39,521 nucleotides of DNA from CALWOS01 sp963595735 (GCA_963595735.1 CAVBJJ010000017.1:1-39521); one strand, 5' to 3'; positions 23,065-31,551 are shown, numbered from the stretch's first letter. Made by a program: numbers and translations. The notes: generated by a model from the letters alone, not told the origin.

Positions 23065-23973
23065 ATGCACAAGATTCGTGATTTTCAATGTAAATTCGAC
23101 CATGTTCCGGAAAACTGGGCTGCCGTTGCGGAGCGCTCCGCCCTGCCCTTTCCGGAGCTGCACCTGCACCACGAGAGCATGGTCACGCTGGCGCTGGCAC
23201 TGCGGCAGCAGTCCCACAGCCGCGTCTGCATGCTGCCTTTCTGCCACACAGTAGAGGCCGAGGCGCTTGGCGGGCACATCAACTATGGCGACGCCACAGC
23301 AGGTCCCCGCGCAAAGGAGTACATCTGCACCAGTGCGGAGGAGCTGCTGGAGCTGCCGGAAATCGACCTCTCCTCCGGCCGGATCCACGAGGTGCTTTTG
23401 GCCTGCCAAACGCTCCATGACCGTGGGGAAGCGGTGGCGCTGGAAATTTCCGGCCCGCTGACGATCCTGAATGCGCTGATCGACCTGCGCCATGTGTTCA
23501 AGGCCATGCAGAAAAACCGGCCGCTGATGCAGGAGATCTACCACAAGCTGGGGCAAGCGCTTTTGCCCTATGTCCAAGCCGCCAAGGACGCAGGCGTGAG
23601 CTTCCTCAGCTATGCCGATTCCTCCGCCGGGGTCAACATCCTCGGCCCCCGTCTGCTGGGGGAAATGCTGGAAGACTTCACCTTTGATTTTCTGCGTCAG
23701 ACTGCGGAAATCACCGCCGGCAGCCCCATGCTTTTGCTCTGCCCCAAAACCACTTATGCCCTGGTGGACAGCGGCTATGCCGTACTGCATCCCGTGCCGC
23801 TGCCTGCGCCCATGGGCTATGAAGAGGCATGCCTTGCTATGCGCGGCCGCATCGCCATCGCCGGGCAGATGTGCATCAAAAATAAAGAGTACCTGCTGCG
23901 GAACGGAAGCATATTGGAGCTTCTGCTGCAAGACCCCCAAGCAAATTTCACACTGGAAAGGAAAAACCCATGA
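23065..23973 (+). CDS. UroD/MtaA-like protein lacking the zinc-site histidine
   Basis: 302 residues, shorter than its two paralogues in the window. GAGGAAA precedes ATG 23065. Its fold signature is that of the uroporphyrinogen decarboxylase/cobamide methyltransferase barrel: MLPFCHTVEAEALGG near residue 55, EISGPLTILNAL (~130), and YADSSAGVNILGPRLLGEM (~185). Where zinc methyltransferases have HxC, it reads LLC (L224, C226); a cysteine is present at the third ligand position (C270, GQMCIKN). It may therefore not bind zinc in the usual way and may act on methylcobamide or as a structural partner of the following paralogue, whose start overlaps its stop (ATGA). Function is not known. Confidence 0.7.
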   Translation: MHKIRDFQCKFDHVPENWAAVAERSALPFPELHLHHESMVTLALALRQQSHSRVCMLPFCHTVEAEALGGHINYGDATAGPRAKEYICTSAEELLELPEIDLSSGRIHEVLLACQTLHDRGEAVALEISGPLTILNALIDLRHVFKAMQKNRPLMQEIYHKLGQALLPYVQAAKDAGVSFLSYADSSAGVNILGPRLLGEMLEDFTFDFLRQTAEITAGSPMLLLCPKTTYALVDSGYAVLHPVPLPAPMGYEEACLAMRGRIAIAGQMCIKNKEYLLRNGSILELLLQDPQANFTLERKNP

Positions 23974-25001
23974 ACGCAAAAGAACGCCTGCAATCCGTAT
24001 TCCACCACGCGCCGGTAGATCGCCCACCCTGCATCTGCCCCGGCGGCATGATGAACATGATCACCACCGAGCTGATGGATCAGGCCGAGGTACACTGGCC
24101 TGCCGCCCACACCGACCCCGCATTGATGGCAAAGCTGGCGCTGAAAAGCTATCAGGAGGGCTGCTTTGAAAATGTCGGCGTTCCCTTTTGTATGACGGTC
24201 GAGGCCGAGGCCATGGGCGCGGCGGTCACGCTGGGCTCGGATATTTACGAACCCCATGTCTGCGCCTATGCCATCTCCTCCGTCAGCGAGTGGAAAACGC
24301 TGCGCAGGCTTGACCCCAATGCCGACCGTGCCAAGGTGGTGCTGGACGCCATTTCCCTCCTGCGGGAGCAAAAGCTGAACGCGCCCATCATCGGCAACAT
24401 CACCGGCCCGGTCAGCACCGCCAGCTCGCTCATGGAGCCAAGCGTGTTTTACAAGGAGCTGCGCAAGCGTCCGGAGGACGCCCACGCATTCATGCAATTT
24501 GTCACAGAGCAGCTGATCTGCTTTGCCCGGGCGCAGCTGGATGCCGGCGCGGATGTGATCGCCATTTCCGACCCCAGCGGTACGGGGGAAATTCTGGGTC
24601 CCCGGTTTTTCCAGGAATACGCCGTTAAATATCTGAACCTGCTTCTGGACGCCCTGCAGCAGGACAAGCTGGGAACGATCGTCCATATCTGCGGCCAGAT
24701 GCACAATGTATATCCCCAGCTGGCGCTGGTACACTGCGACGCTTTGAGCTTTGACGCCGTCGTTTCCATGCGGGAGGCAAAGGAAAAGCTGCCCGGCCGG
24801 GTGTTGATGGGCAACATCAGCACCTTTGCGCTGCAATCCGGCGATCCGGAGCGAGTCGCTCAACTGACCCGATACAGTGTGAAAAGCGGCGCAGACATCA
24901 TCTCCCCCGCCTGCGGGCTTGGCACCCAGTCCCCACTGGGAAATATCCAAGCCATCCTGCAAACCCTGCGGAAAGACGAGGCGCTGCGTCATGGCGTATG
25001 A
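23970..25001 (+). CDS. MtaA/CmuA-type cobamide methyltransferase (UroD superfamily)
   Basis: 343 residues. Starts MNAKERLQSVFHHAPVDRPPC, the usual UroD-like opening. Key blocks: GVPFCMTVEAEAMGA (~70), IGNITGPVSTASSL (~140), DAGADVIAISDPSGTGEILGPRFF (~195), then the zinc ligands H239-X-C241 (VHICG) and C315 (SPACGLGTQSPLGN), all intact. Family members such as MtaA move methyl groups between a corrinoid protein and a thiol, using zinc to activate the thiol. Here the methyl acceptor is unknown; clostridia do not make coenzyme M. It overlaps both neighbours (ATGA upstream; 11 bases with the activator downstream), so translation is coupled. Confidence 0.82.
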   Translation: MNAKERLQSVFHHAPVDRPPCICPGGMMNMITTELMDQAEVHWPAAHTDPALMAKLALKSYQEGCFENVGVPFCMTVEAEAMGAAVTLGSDIYEPHVCAYAISSVSEWKTLRRLDPNADRAKVVLDAISLLREQKLNAPIIGNITGPVSTASSLMEPSVFYKELRKRPEDAHAFMQFVTEQLICFARAQLDAGADVIAISDPSGTGEILGPRFFQEYAVKYLNLLLDALQQDKLGTIVHICGQMHNVYPQLALVHCDALSFDAVVSMREAKEKLPGRVLMGNISTFALQSGDPERVAQLTRYSVKSGADIISPACGLGTQSPLGNIQAILQTLRKDEALRHGV

Positions 25002-26592
25002 GGTCACGATTTCCCCCTCCGGCCAAGTCTTTTCCTGCGCCGCCGGAGAAAGCCTGCTGCAGGCACTGCTGTCCCAGGGCATTTTTGTGGACAACCCCTG
25101 TAACGGCAAGGGCGTTTGCGGCAAATGCCGGGTGCGCGTGCTATCCGGCCAGCTCTCCCCGCTTACAGACACGGAAAAACGCTTTCTCAAGCCGGAGGAA
25201 CTGGAAGCCGGCGTGCGCCTTTCCTGCATGACCACCGTTCAGAGCGACCTGGTGGTGGAGCTGCTGCAGCAGGAGCGAAAGCATCGTGTTCTGACTACCG
25301 GGCATATTCCGGCTTTCACCCGGGACAGCTTTTCCGGCGGCTATGGCCTTGCCGTGGACATCGGCACCACCACCGTGGTGACCAGTCTGGTGGAGCTTTG
25401 CAGCGGCCGGGAGCTGGCAAACGCCTCGGCCATCAATGCCCAAAAGCAGTTTGGGCTGGATGTGCTGACCCGCATTACCTATGAATACGAACACCCGGAA
25501 ACCGGGATCTCCCAGCTGCAAACCGCCATTGTCCAGGCGCTGAACGAAATGCTGCATCAGGTCTGCGCCAGCGCCGGCATTGACCGGGGCGAGCTTCGGG
25601 AGATCCATGTCGCCGCCAACTGCACCATGACCCACATGCTCCTTGGCGTGGACGCAAGGAGCATCGGCAAATTTCCGTACACGCCGGTGTTCACCCAGGC
25701 GCGCTGGCTCCAGGCCAATCAAATCGGGCTGGATGTGCCGGACAGCACTAAGCTGTACTGCCTGCCCCATGTTTCCGCCTATATCGGCGCGGATATCGTA
25801 GCGGGTGCCTATGTCTGCCAGCTGCACAAAGAAACGGGAAATGTGCTGTTTATCGACATCGGCACCAACGGCGAGATCGTTTTGGCCAGCAAGGGGCGGA
25901 TTTTGTGCTGCTCCTGCGCGGCCGGTCCGGCGCTGGAGGGCATGAACATCAGCTCCGGTATGCGCGCGGCGGAGGGCGCCGTGGAGGATGTCCACATCAG
26001 CCCCCAGGGCGTGACACTGGACACGATCGGCGATCTGCCGCCGGTGGGGCTTTGCGGCAGCGGCATTCTGGCCGCAGTGCGGGAGCTGGTACACAGCGGC
26101 ATTTTGAAGCAAAGCGGCGTGTTCCTCAAGCCGGATCGCCTGCCGGAGGACGATTACCGCCGCGCCCTGCTGCGCATGAATGGATCCAAGCGGGAGTTCC
26201 TCCTGTGCCGGGAGCCGGAGCTGCTGGTGACTCAAAGCGATGTGCGTCAGGTGCAGCTGGCCAAGGGCGCGATCCTCTCCGGCTTTTTGGCGCTGCTGCA
26301 GGAGGCAGGCATTCAAATGCAACAGTTGGACAAGGTCATCATCGCCGGGCAGTTCGGCTCTCACCTGCCGGTGGACTCCCTGACCGGCACCGGGATCTTG
26401 CCGGTGGATGTGCAGGACAAGCTGGAATATGTGGGGAATTCCTCCAAAACCGGCGCGTACATGAGTCTGCTCTCCCATAAAGCCCAGACGGAAATCGAGC
26501 AGCTGGCCGAGCGCATGGAATATCTGGAGCTGGCCGAAACGGAAAATTACGAGGCGCTTTTTACCGCCAGTCTCTCCTTTCCGAAGCAATAG
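24991..26592 (+). CDS. Reductive activator of corrinoid enzymes (2Fe-2S plus ASKHA ATPase domain)
   Basis: 533 residues; ATG 24991 chosen because MAYEVTISPSG starts the ferredoxin fold directly. Residues 1-90 are a plant-type 2Fe-2S ferredoxin domain with C37-X5-C43-X2-C46 and C79 (RLSCMTT). From ~120 the DUF4445/ASKHA part has the ATP-binding motifs GLAVDIGTTTVVTSL, LFIDIGTNGEIVL, GLCGSGILAAVREL and VIIAGQFGSHL. Proteins of this build (RACE/RACo type) use ATP to push an electron uphill onto inactive cob(II)alamin, returning corrinoid proteins to the active Co(I) state. Its client is most likely the corrinoid protein at 27478-28125. It might also feed the double-cubane protein, for which no separate activator is present. 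Last gene of the plus operon. Confidence 0.88.
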   Translation: MAYEVTISPSGQVFSCAAGESLLQALLSQGIFVDNPCNGKGVCGKCRVRVLSGQLSPLTDTEKRFLKPEELEAGVRLSCMTTVQSDLVVELLQQERKHRVLTTGHIPAFTRDSFSGGYGLAVDIGTTTVVTSLVELCSGRELANASAINAQKQFGLDVLTRITYEYEHPETGISQLQTAIVQALNEMLHQVCASAGIDRGELREIHVAANCTMTHMLLGVDARSIGKFPYTPVFTQARWLQANQIGLDVPDSTKLYCLPHVSAYIGADIVAGAYVCQLHKETGNVLFIDIGTNGEIVLASKGRILCCSCAAGPALEGMNISSGMRAAEGAVEDVHISPQGVTLDTIGDLPPVGLCGSGILAAVRELVHSGILKQSGVFLKPDRLPEDDYRRALLRMNGSKREFLLCREPELLVTQSDVRQVQLAKGAILSGFLALLQEAGIQMQQLDKVIIAGQFGSHLPVDSLTGTGILPVDVQDKLEYVGNSSKTGAYMSLLSHKAQTEIEQLAERMEYLELAETENYEALFTASLSFPKQ

Positions 26593-26615
26593 CAGTTCCA
26601 CCAATAAACATCGAA

Positions 26616-26657
26616 CCCCCTGAGGAAGCATTTTGCTTCCTCAGGGGGTTTGTTACT
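26616..26657. terminator. Bidirectional terminator between the two convergent corrinoid operons
   Basis: CCCCCTGAGGAAGCA (26616-26630) and its complement (26634-26648) form a 15-bp stem with a 3-base loop. TTTGTTACTTT follows on the plus strand; the minus strand is less T-rich (GGGGGTTCGATG). Confidence 0.8.
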
Positions 26658-26678
26658 TTGTATGCGATTGATTAGCTG

Positions 26679-27461
26679 TCAAATCCGCTGGGACACATTG
26701 TCGTTGATGCTGCGGATCAGAGTATTGCGCAGGGTGAGAATTTTCTCTTTTTCGTAAAGGTGCTTTCTCTCCGGCTTTTCGTCTTCCGGGATGAGCTTTT
26801 CGCAGATGATCTGGCTGGGAGACTGTCCCAGCACGCAGATCCGGCTGCCCAGCAAAATCGCCTCGTCCACATCGTGAGTGACGAAAAAGACGGTTTTCTT
26901 TTTCTCGTCCTTTGCCCAAAGCTCCAGCAGCATATCCTGCAGCATGGCGCGGGTCACGGCGTCCAGCGCGCCGAAGGGCTCGTCCATCAACAGCACCGGG
27001 GAATCCATGCTGAAGGAACGCGCGATCGCGCAGCGCTGCTTCATGCCGCCAGACAGCTCCTTGGGATACTTGTGATAGACCTCCGGCTTCAGGCCGACAT
27101 TGTGCAGCGCCTGCTTTGTGACCTCCTGCAGCTCGCTTTTGCTCTTTTCCGGGAACTTCTGCTCCAGCGCCAGAAGGATATTGTCTCCGGCTGTCATCCA
27201 GGGAAACAGTCCATAGTCCTGGAACACCACGCTGCGATCCAGCCCGGCGCCCTGCACCGGCTTGCCGCCCACGGTGATAGTACCGGTGGTGGGCTTTTCC
27301 AACCCAGCCAGCAGCCGCAGCAGAGTACTTTTACCACAGCCGGACTGCCCCAGCAGACAGACGAAATCGCCCGCCTCCACCTCCAGGTTGATATTTTCCA
27401 GAATCAGCCTGTCGCTGTTTGCATAGGAAAAGGAAATATTTTTGATGCTTACCTCGTTCAC
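26679..27461 (-). CDS. ABC transporter ATPase (nitrate/sulfonate/taurine-type importer)
   Basis: 260 residues from GTG 27461, which sits 8 bases after GGAGG; the frame extends 5 codons upstream through that ribosome site. Motifs: Walker A GQSGCGKST, Q-loop VVFQDYGLFPWMT, signature LSGGMKQRCAIARSF, Walker B VLLMDEPFGALDAVTR, and switch HDVDEA. The PFGALD motif and size place it with SsuB/TauB/NrtD-like ATPases that power uptake of small organic anions or related solutes. It is the last gene of the minus operon, so the importer genes flank the methyltransferase and corrinoid genes and are transcribed with them. Confidence 0.92.
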   Translation of the reverse strand: MNEVSIKNISFSYANSDRLILENINLEVEAGDFVCLLGQSGCGKSTLLRLLAGLEKPTTGTITVGGKPVQGAGLDRSVVFQDYGLFPWMTAGDNILLALEQKFPEKSKSELQEVTKQALHNVGLKPEVYHKYPKELSGGMKQRCAIARSFSMDSPVLLMDEPFGALDAVTRAMLQDMLLELWAKDEKKKTVFFVTHDVDEAILLGSRICVLGQSPSQIICEKLIPEDEKPERKHLYEKEKILTLRNTLIRSINDNVSQRI

Positions 27462-27477
27462 TGTCTTTACCTCCACA

Positions 27478-28125
27478 TCAACCGGCCATCAGCCGATCCA
27501 CCAGCTTGACCGCCTTAACTGCGGTCTCGGAATAGCCGTCCGCCCCGATCTCCGTGGCGAAAGCCGGCGAGACCGGTGCGCCGCCCACGATGACAAACAG
27601 CTTGTCCCGCAGTCCTTCTTCCTGCAGGCGCTGGATCACGCGGCGCATATTGCCCAGAGAGGTGGACATGAGCGTGGACATGGCAACGCCGCATACGCCG
27701 TCCTCCCCTGCCGCCTGGATAAACTTCTCCACCGGCACATCGCGCCCCAGATCCACCATATCATAACCGGCGGATTCCAGCATGATCTTGACCAGATTTT
27801 TCCCGATGTCGTGGGTATCGCCCTCCACCACACCGATGACCACCTTGCCCTTTTCCTGCTTTTCCTCCTGCGGGATCAGGGGACGCAGCACATCCAGCCC
27901 ATTGTACATGGCACTGGAACAGATCATCAGCTCCGGGATAAAATATTCTTCCTCCTCATACAGCCGGGAGGCCTGATTCATTCCGTCCACCAAGCCGTGG
28001 AGGATTCCATCCACCGGGGGATAGCCCGCCGCGGCATATTCCTGGGCGACCTCTGTTACCTCGTCATCCTCCATGTCTACCACACAACGGGACAGCTCTG
28101 CAAGCAGTTCTTCTTTCGTTGCCAT
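27478..28125 (-). CDS. Methyltransferase corrinoid protein (MtaC/MtbC-like)
   Basis: 215 residues; ATG 28125 with GGGAG upstream is preferred over an in-frame start 7 codons earlier. N-terminal helical cap domain (~1-85, with the YFIPELMICSSAMYNGLDVLRP segment), then a B12-binding Rossmann domain with the cobalt-ligand motif GDTHDIGKNLV (H105, DxHxxG), the STLMSTS loop and VGGAPVS. It carries the methyl group on cobalt between a substrate-specific methyltransferase and an acceptor methyltransferase. It lies 5 bases after the UroD-type methyltransferase gene, the usual pairing for a substrate:corrinoid methyltransferase and its corrinoid protein. Confidence 0.93.
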   Translation of the reverse strand: MATKEELLAELSRCVVDMEDDEVTEVAQEYAAAGYPPVDGILHGLVDGMNQASRLYEEEEYFIPELMICSSAMYNGLDVLRPLIPQEEKQEKGKVVIGVVEGDTHDIGKNLVKIMLESAGYDMVDLGRDVPVEKFIQAAGEDGVCGVAMSTLMSTSLGNMRRVIQRLQEEGLRDKLFVIVGGAPVSPAFATEIGADGYSETAVKAVKLVDRLMAG

Positions 28126-28130
28126 AAGTC

Positions 28131-29234
28131 TTATCTCCCTTCGCAAAAGGCCAGCTGGGCTTCACATTCCGCGATCATGGACTCCACCTTTTCCACATCC
28201 ACAGGGTAGCCCACCTCCCGGACAGTCTCCATCATCATATCCACATGAGCCACCGGCGTTTCCACCGGCAGGCTGCATCCGGACATGACCACATATCCCT
28301 TGGGGTTGTCATAGCCGTCACGAATGCACTTCAGGGTCTCCAGCCGCACCTGCAGAGGCGTGCCGGAATACATGACCCCGCCGGGATCCACATTGCCCAT
28401 GATCTTCGTGCGGTCGCCTACACGCTGTTTGCACTCGGCAAGGCTTGCCACATTATCAATGCTCAGGCCGGCGATGCCCAAATCCACCAGATCCTCCCAA
28501 ATTTTGTTGGTCTGGCCGCAGATATGAACCACCGCGCCCTTGCCCTTGCTTTTGATAAAGTCCACCAGCTCTTTCAAATAGGGCAGAGAAAATTCCCGGA
28601 AAATGCGGGGACTGACCACCGTGCAGGAGGACATGGGCTCGGAGATTGCCGGGGTGATACCAATATCAATAGCCGCGGCGGCATAGGCCTTGACCGTCTC
28701 CAGTGAAATGCGGCAAAGCCGGTGGATGCTCTCCGGGTCTTTCAGCAGCATGACCAGCGCCTTGTCCACGCCCATCAGGAAAAAGGCGTTGGTAAACGCG
28801 CCGGGAATGCCGCAGGAGCAGCCGATCTCCCCGCCGATCTCGTCCACCAGGTACTTCATGGCGTCCAGCTGCACGGGCAGACGGCCGTCCTTGAACGGAT
28901 CCGCCGGCTGCAGGGCGTCGATCTCCTCCACCCGAGTGATGGCGGGGCGTTCCAGATCCGCCGTGTCGTCATCGGGGTACTTCACCTTTGCGCCCATGGC
29001 TTCCGCCCAGGGGAAAAGGTCGGTGAACACCCGACAGGTATCGTAGCCAAAGCGCCGGAACGCCGCGACCTGCGCCGCCGCCAAGGTCTTGGCGTCATGG
29101 TTGAATTCCGAAATTTTGCAGCCATAAATGCGGGCAACGCCGTTTGCCACATTGGGGTTACAGGGCAGTCGATCCACCGACTGTCCCTTTGCCAGCGCGG
29201 CGGCGCGCTCCGCAGGAGTCATCTGATCCACCAT
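28131..29234 (-). CDS. UroD-superfamily methyltransferase, candidate substrate:corrinoid methyltransferase
   Basis: 367 residues; ATG 29234 with GGAGG 8 bases upstream. Begins MTPAERAAALAKGQSVDRLPC. Zinc ligands are intact: H237-X-C239 (VVHICGQTNKIWED) and C320 (MSGCSLPVET). Other family blocks are SCGIPGAFTNAFFLMG (~145) and ISEPMSSCTVVSPRIFREFSLPYLKELV (~190). O-demethylase methyltransferases such as the vanillate enzymes of acetogens and MtaA/CmuA belong to this superfamily. Being adjacent to the corrinoid gene and inside an importer operon, it is the best candidate to demethylate the imported compound. The substrate cannot be read from the sequence. Confidence 0.8.
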   Translation of the reverse strand: MVDQMTPAERAAALAKGQSVDRLPCNPNVANGVARIYGCKISEFNHDAKTLAAAQVAAFRRFGYDTCRVFTDLFPWAEAMGAKVKYPDDDTADLERPAITRVEEIDALQPADPFKDGRLPVQLDAMKYLVDEIGGEIGCSCGIPGAFTNAFFLMGVDKALVMLLKDPESIHRLCRISLETVKAYAAAAIDIGITPAISEPMSSCTVVSPRIFREFSLPYLKELVDFIKSKGKGAVVHICGQTNKIWEDLVDLGIAGLSIDNVASLAECKQRVGDRTKIMGNVDPGGVMYSGTPLQVRLETLKCIRDGYDNPKGYVVMSGCSLPVETPVAHVDMMMETVREVGYPVDVEKVESMIAECEAQLAFCEGR

Positions 29235-29282
29235 TTGAAACACCTCCAAGAATGCTACATTTATACTGATATATTAGCAGAT

Positions 29283-30047
29283 TTAGTTATTCAATGTCCA
29301 GTGCAGGATTTTGGCCTTGATGGCGTCGAACACCACCAGCAAAACCACCAGCACCACAGCCAGGAAGATAAAGCCGACAGAGACAACATCGAAGCGGCCG
29401 AAGTCGGAGTAGTACTGGATGAAGTAGCCCAAACCGGAGGTGCAGCCGAACATCTCGGCCACGACCAGCAGGGTAAAGGCCATCTTCAGCGCGATCTGGC
29501 AGCCGCTGAGGATCGTGGGGGCAGCTGCCGGCAGGATCACCCGCATCAGCTGCTTCACCGGCGGCAACTCCAGCGTCTCCGCCGTTTCCAGATAGCGGCG
29601 GTCAATGGTCATGACCGCATTGATAGTGGAACCGAAAATGATCCAGAAACATCCCAGGAAAATGATGAAGATCGAAGCCACTCGGAAAGAGGGAAAAATG
29701 TTGATGGCATAGGGCGTCAGCAGAGTGACGGGAATGGCGCTGAAGGCGCTGACATAGGGAGACACCGTTCTGCGCACCTTTTTCTTCAGGCCGACCAGTG
29801 TTCCCAGCACAATGCCTCCCACCAGAGACAAAGCGTAGGCCAGCAGCAGCATGGACATGGAGCTGACCAAACCCTTCAGCAGCTTTCCGATGTACTGAGA
29901 AAACATCTCCGGCACAACAGAAATGCTGTAGAACAGGAAGGTGTTCATCACATGGAACACATCTGTCAGCAGCGTATAGACCACGACGATGCACACGCCG
30001 ACGATGATCACACCGATATGGTCTTTCAGAAACTTCAGAAATTTCAT
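29283..30047 (-). CDS. ABC transporter permease (SsuC/TauC-like)
   Basis: 254 residues; ATG 30047 follows GGAGAG, and the protein begins MKFLKFLKDHIGVIIVGVCIVVVY. About six membrane helices. The cytoplasmic EAA-like loop is ETAETLELPPVKQLMRVILPAAAPTILSG, with LKMAFTLLVVAEMFG after it, both typical of binding-protein-dependent permeases for nitrate, sulfonates or taurine. It forms the channel of the importer with the ATPase at 26679-27461 and the lipoprotein at 30136-31299. Confidence 0.9.
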   Translation of the reverse strand: MKFLKFLKDHIGVIIVGVCIVVVYTLLTDVFHVMNTFLFYSISVVPEMFSQYIGKLLKGLVSSMSMLLLAYALSLVGGIVLGTLVGLKKKVRRTVSPYVSAFSAIPVTLLTPYAINIFPSFRVASIFIIFLGCFWIIFGSTINAVMTIDRRYLETAETLELPPVKQLMRVILPAAAPTILSGCQIALKMAFTLLVVAEMFGCTSGLGYFIQYYSDFGRFDVVSVGFIFLAVVLVVLLVVFDAIKAKILHWTLNN

Positions 30048-30083
30048 GGGCGTTCTCTCCTTTTCGCGGTAGTAATAACGGCG

Positions 30084-30112
30084 AAAACGGCACACCAAAA
30101 TAGATGTGCCGT
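30084..30112 (-). terminator. Attenuator between the binding-protein and permease genes
   Basis: On the minus strand ACGGCACA (30112-30105) pairs with TGTGCCGT (30094-30087) and is followed by TTTTCG. It lies inside the operon, 23 bases after the binding-protein stop; partial termination here would give more binding protein than permease. Confidence 0.7.
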
Positions 30113-30135
30113 CTTACCGCTAAAAGTTTATTTGC

Positions 30136-31299
30136 TTACAGGCTGTTGTTCTCGTTGAACTGCACCAGCTTGTCAGCGAAGAACTGGCTGTCGGGATAGT
30201 CGGCGATCAGAGACTCCAGCGCACGCTTGTAGATGTCGCTGTTCATGTGATCCTTCAGATCCACGCTGCCATCGGTGGTCAGATAGCCATAGTCGGCCAT
30301 ACGATCCCACATCTTCTGAACACTGTTGGTGTAGGGGTCGGTGTCATACTTCATGTGGGGGCTCAGAACAAAGCTCTCAACCGTCTCACGGGGCAGATCC
30401 AGCTTCTCCACGACCAGGTCAACGACCTCGTCCATGTGATCCTGCATGTACTCCTCGGCACGCAGATAGCTGCGCAGCAGACGGTACAGGGTCTCCTCGT
30501 TGTTCTTCACATAGTCATTGGTGGCGACCATACGGCAGCAGGAGTGGTTGGGCCACAGCTCATCGGGCCACATTTTGACTTCCAGACCCAGATCCTTGGC
30601 CTGGATCTGATAACCGGTGGCGGTGCAGCCGAAGTCGACCTCGCCGTTGGCGATGGCTTGCAGAACATCCTGGTTCTTCTTGTACTCGATGAACTCGATG
30701 GTGTCCTCGTCTTCCTCGCCGCCGATGACGGTGCTGCCGTCATACTTGAAGGTATAGCCGGCATCGTACAGGATACCCTTCATGACGATATCGGGGGTAC
30801 CGCCGCGGGTGATACCGATCTTCTTGCCCTTCAGGCTGTCCAGATCCTTGTACTCCGTGTCGGTCTTACCATACATGGGGGTCTCGCCGATGATCATGTA
30901 ACCACCGAAGATGTTCAGATCCTGACCGTTGGCGATCTGGATCAGGGGGCCGCCGGTGCCGTAGGTAGACAGCACATCGACCTGGCCGGCAGTCAGCGCG
31001 GACATGGCGTCAGACAGGTTGCTGATCCAGGACATTTCCACTTCCACGCCCTCCTCGGCGTTGAAGCCCTGAGCCTCTGCGACGAACTCGTTCACCTGAC
31101 CGGAGGTGGGCTGGGCGGCGACGACGACCTTCAGGACATCGTCCGGGGTCTTCGGGCCGTTCCCGGCGCTCTGGGTGGCGGGTGCTGCGGTATCGTCCGC
31201 AGGAGCCGGAGTAGCCGGGGTCGTGGTGGTCTTGTTACATGCAGCCAGCGCGATCACCAGAACTGCCGCAAGACCAAGCGCGATAAGCTTTTTCTTCAT
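30136..31299 (-). CDS. ABC transporter substrate-binding lipoprotein (NMT1/SsuA-like)
   Basis: 387 residues; AAAGGAG precedes the ATG. Signal peptide MKKKLIALGLAAVLVIALAA with lipobox LAAC (lipidated C21), a Thr/Pro/Ala-rich linker (~24-50), then an NMT1/THI5-like periplasmic-binding fold: VVVAAQPTSGQVNEFVAEAQGF, MSALTAGQVDVLSTYGTGG, and LKGKKIGITRGGTPDIVMKG. The DELWPNHSCC stretch is distinctive. It catches the substrate outside the membrane and delivers it to the permease. First gene of the operon that also encodes the methyltransferase and corrinoid protein, so its ligand is probably the methyl donor or a related compound. Confidence 0.92.
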   Translation of the reverse strand: MKKKLIALGLAAVLVIALAACNKTTTTPATPAPADDTAAPATQSAGNGPKTPDDVLKVVVAAQPTSGQVNEFVAEAQGFNAEEGVEVEMSWISNLSDAMSALTAGQVDVLSTYGTGGPLIQIANGQDLNIFGGYMIIGETPMYGKTDTEYKDLDSLKGKKIGITRGGTPDIVMKGILYDAGYTFKYDGSTVIGGEEDEDTIEFIEYKKNQDVLQAIANGEVDFGCTATGYQIQAKDLGLEVKMWPDELWPNHSCCRMVATNDYVKNNEETLYRLLRSYLRAEEYMQDHMDEVVDLVVEKLDLPRETVESFVLSPHMKYDTDPYTNSVQKMWDRMADYGYLTTDGSVDLKDHMNSDIYKRALESLIADYPDSQFFADKLVQFNENNSL

Positions 31300-31363
31300 C
31301 TTGTTCTCCTTTTTCCTTTCTTTTTTTGCACAAATTCGTAAATTTATGCATTTGACAATTGGA

Positions 31364-31391
31364 AGTATAACAGTTTTTTCATAAATTTCAA
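31364..31391 (-). promoter_or_regulatory. Promoter of the importer/methyltransferase operon
   Basis: Minus strand TTGAAA (31391-31386), a 16-base spacer and TATACT (31369-31364). The 252-base gap 31300-31551 is AT-rich and otherwise holds only this promoter, the binding-protein ribosome site and the ribF terminator. Confidence 0.6.
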
Positions 31392-31509
31392 TGCAAATTT
31401 CTCGAAGAAACCTTTTCTGTTATCTGTTTTTCCGATAATAAAAAAGTATTTTTTTCTGTTTGTCATAAAATGTATACAAATTGCCTATTTTTCTCCTATG
31501 CTTTGACGC

Positions 31510-31544
31510 AAAAAATCAGCGCCCCGCCAAAGAGCGAAGCGCTG
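31510..31544 (-). terminator. Terminator of the rimP-ribF operon
   Basis: On the minus strand CAGCGC (31544-31539) pairs with GCGCTG (31522-31517), followed by ATTTTTT. It lies just after the ribF stop codon. Confidence 0.7.
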
Positions 31545-31551
31545 TTCTGTA

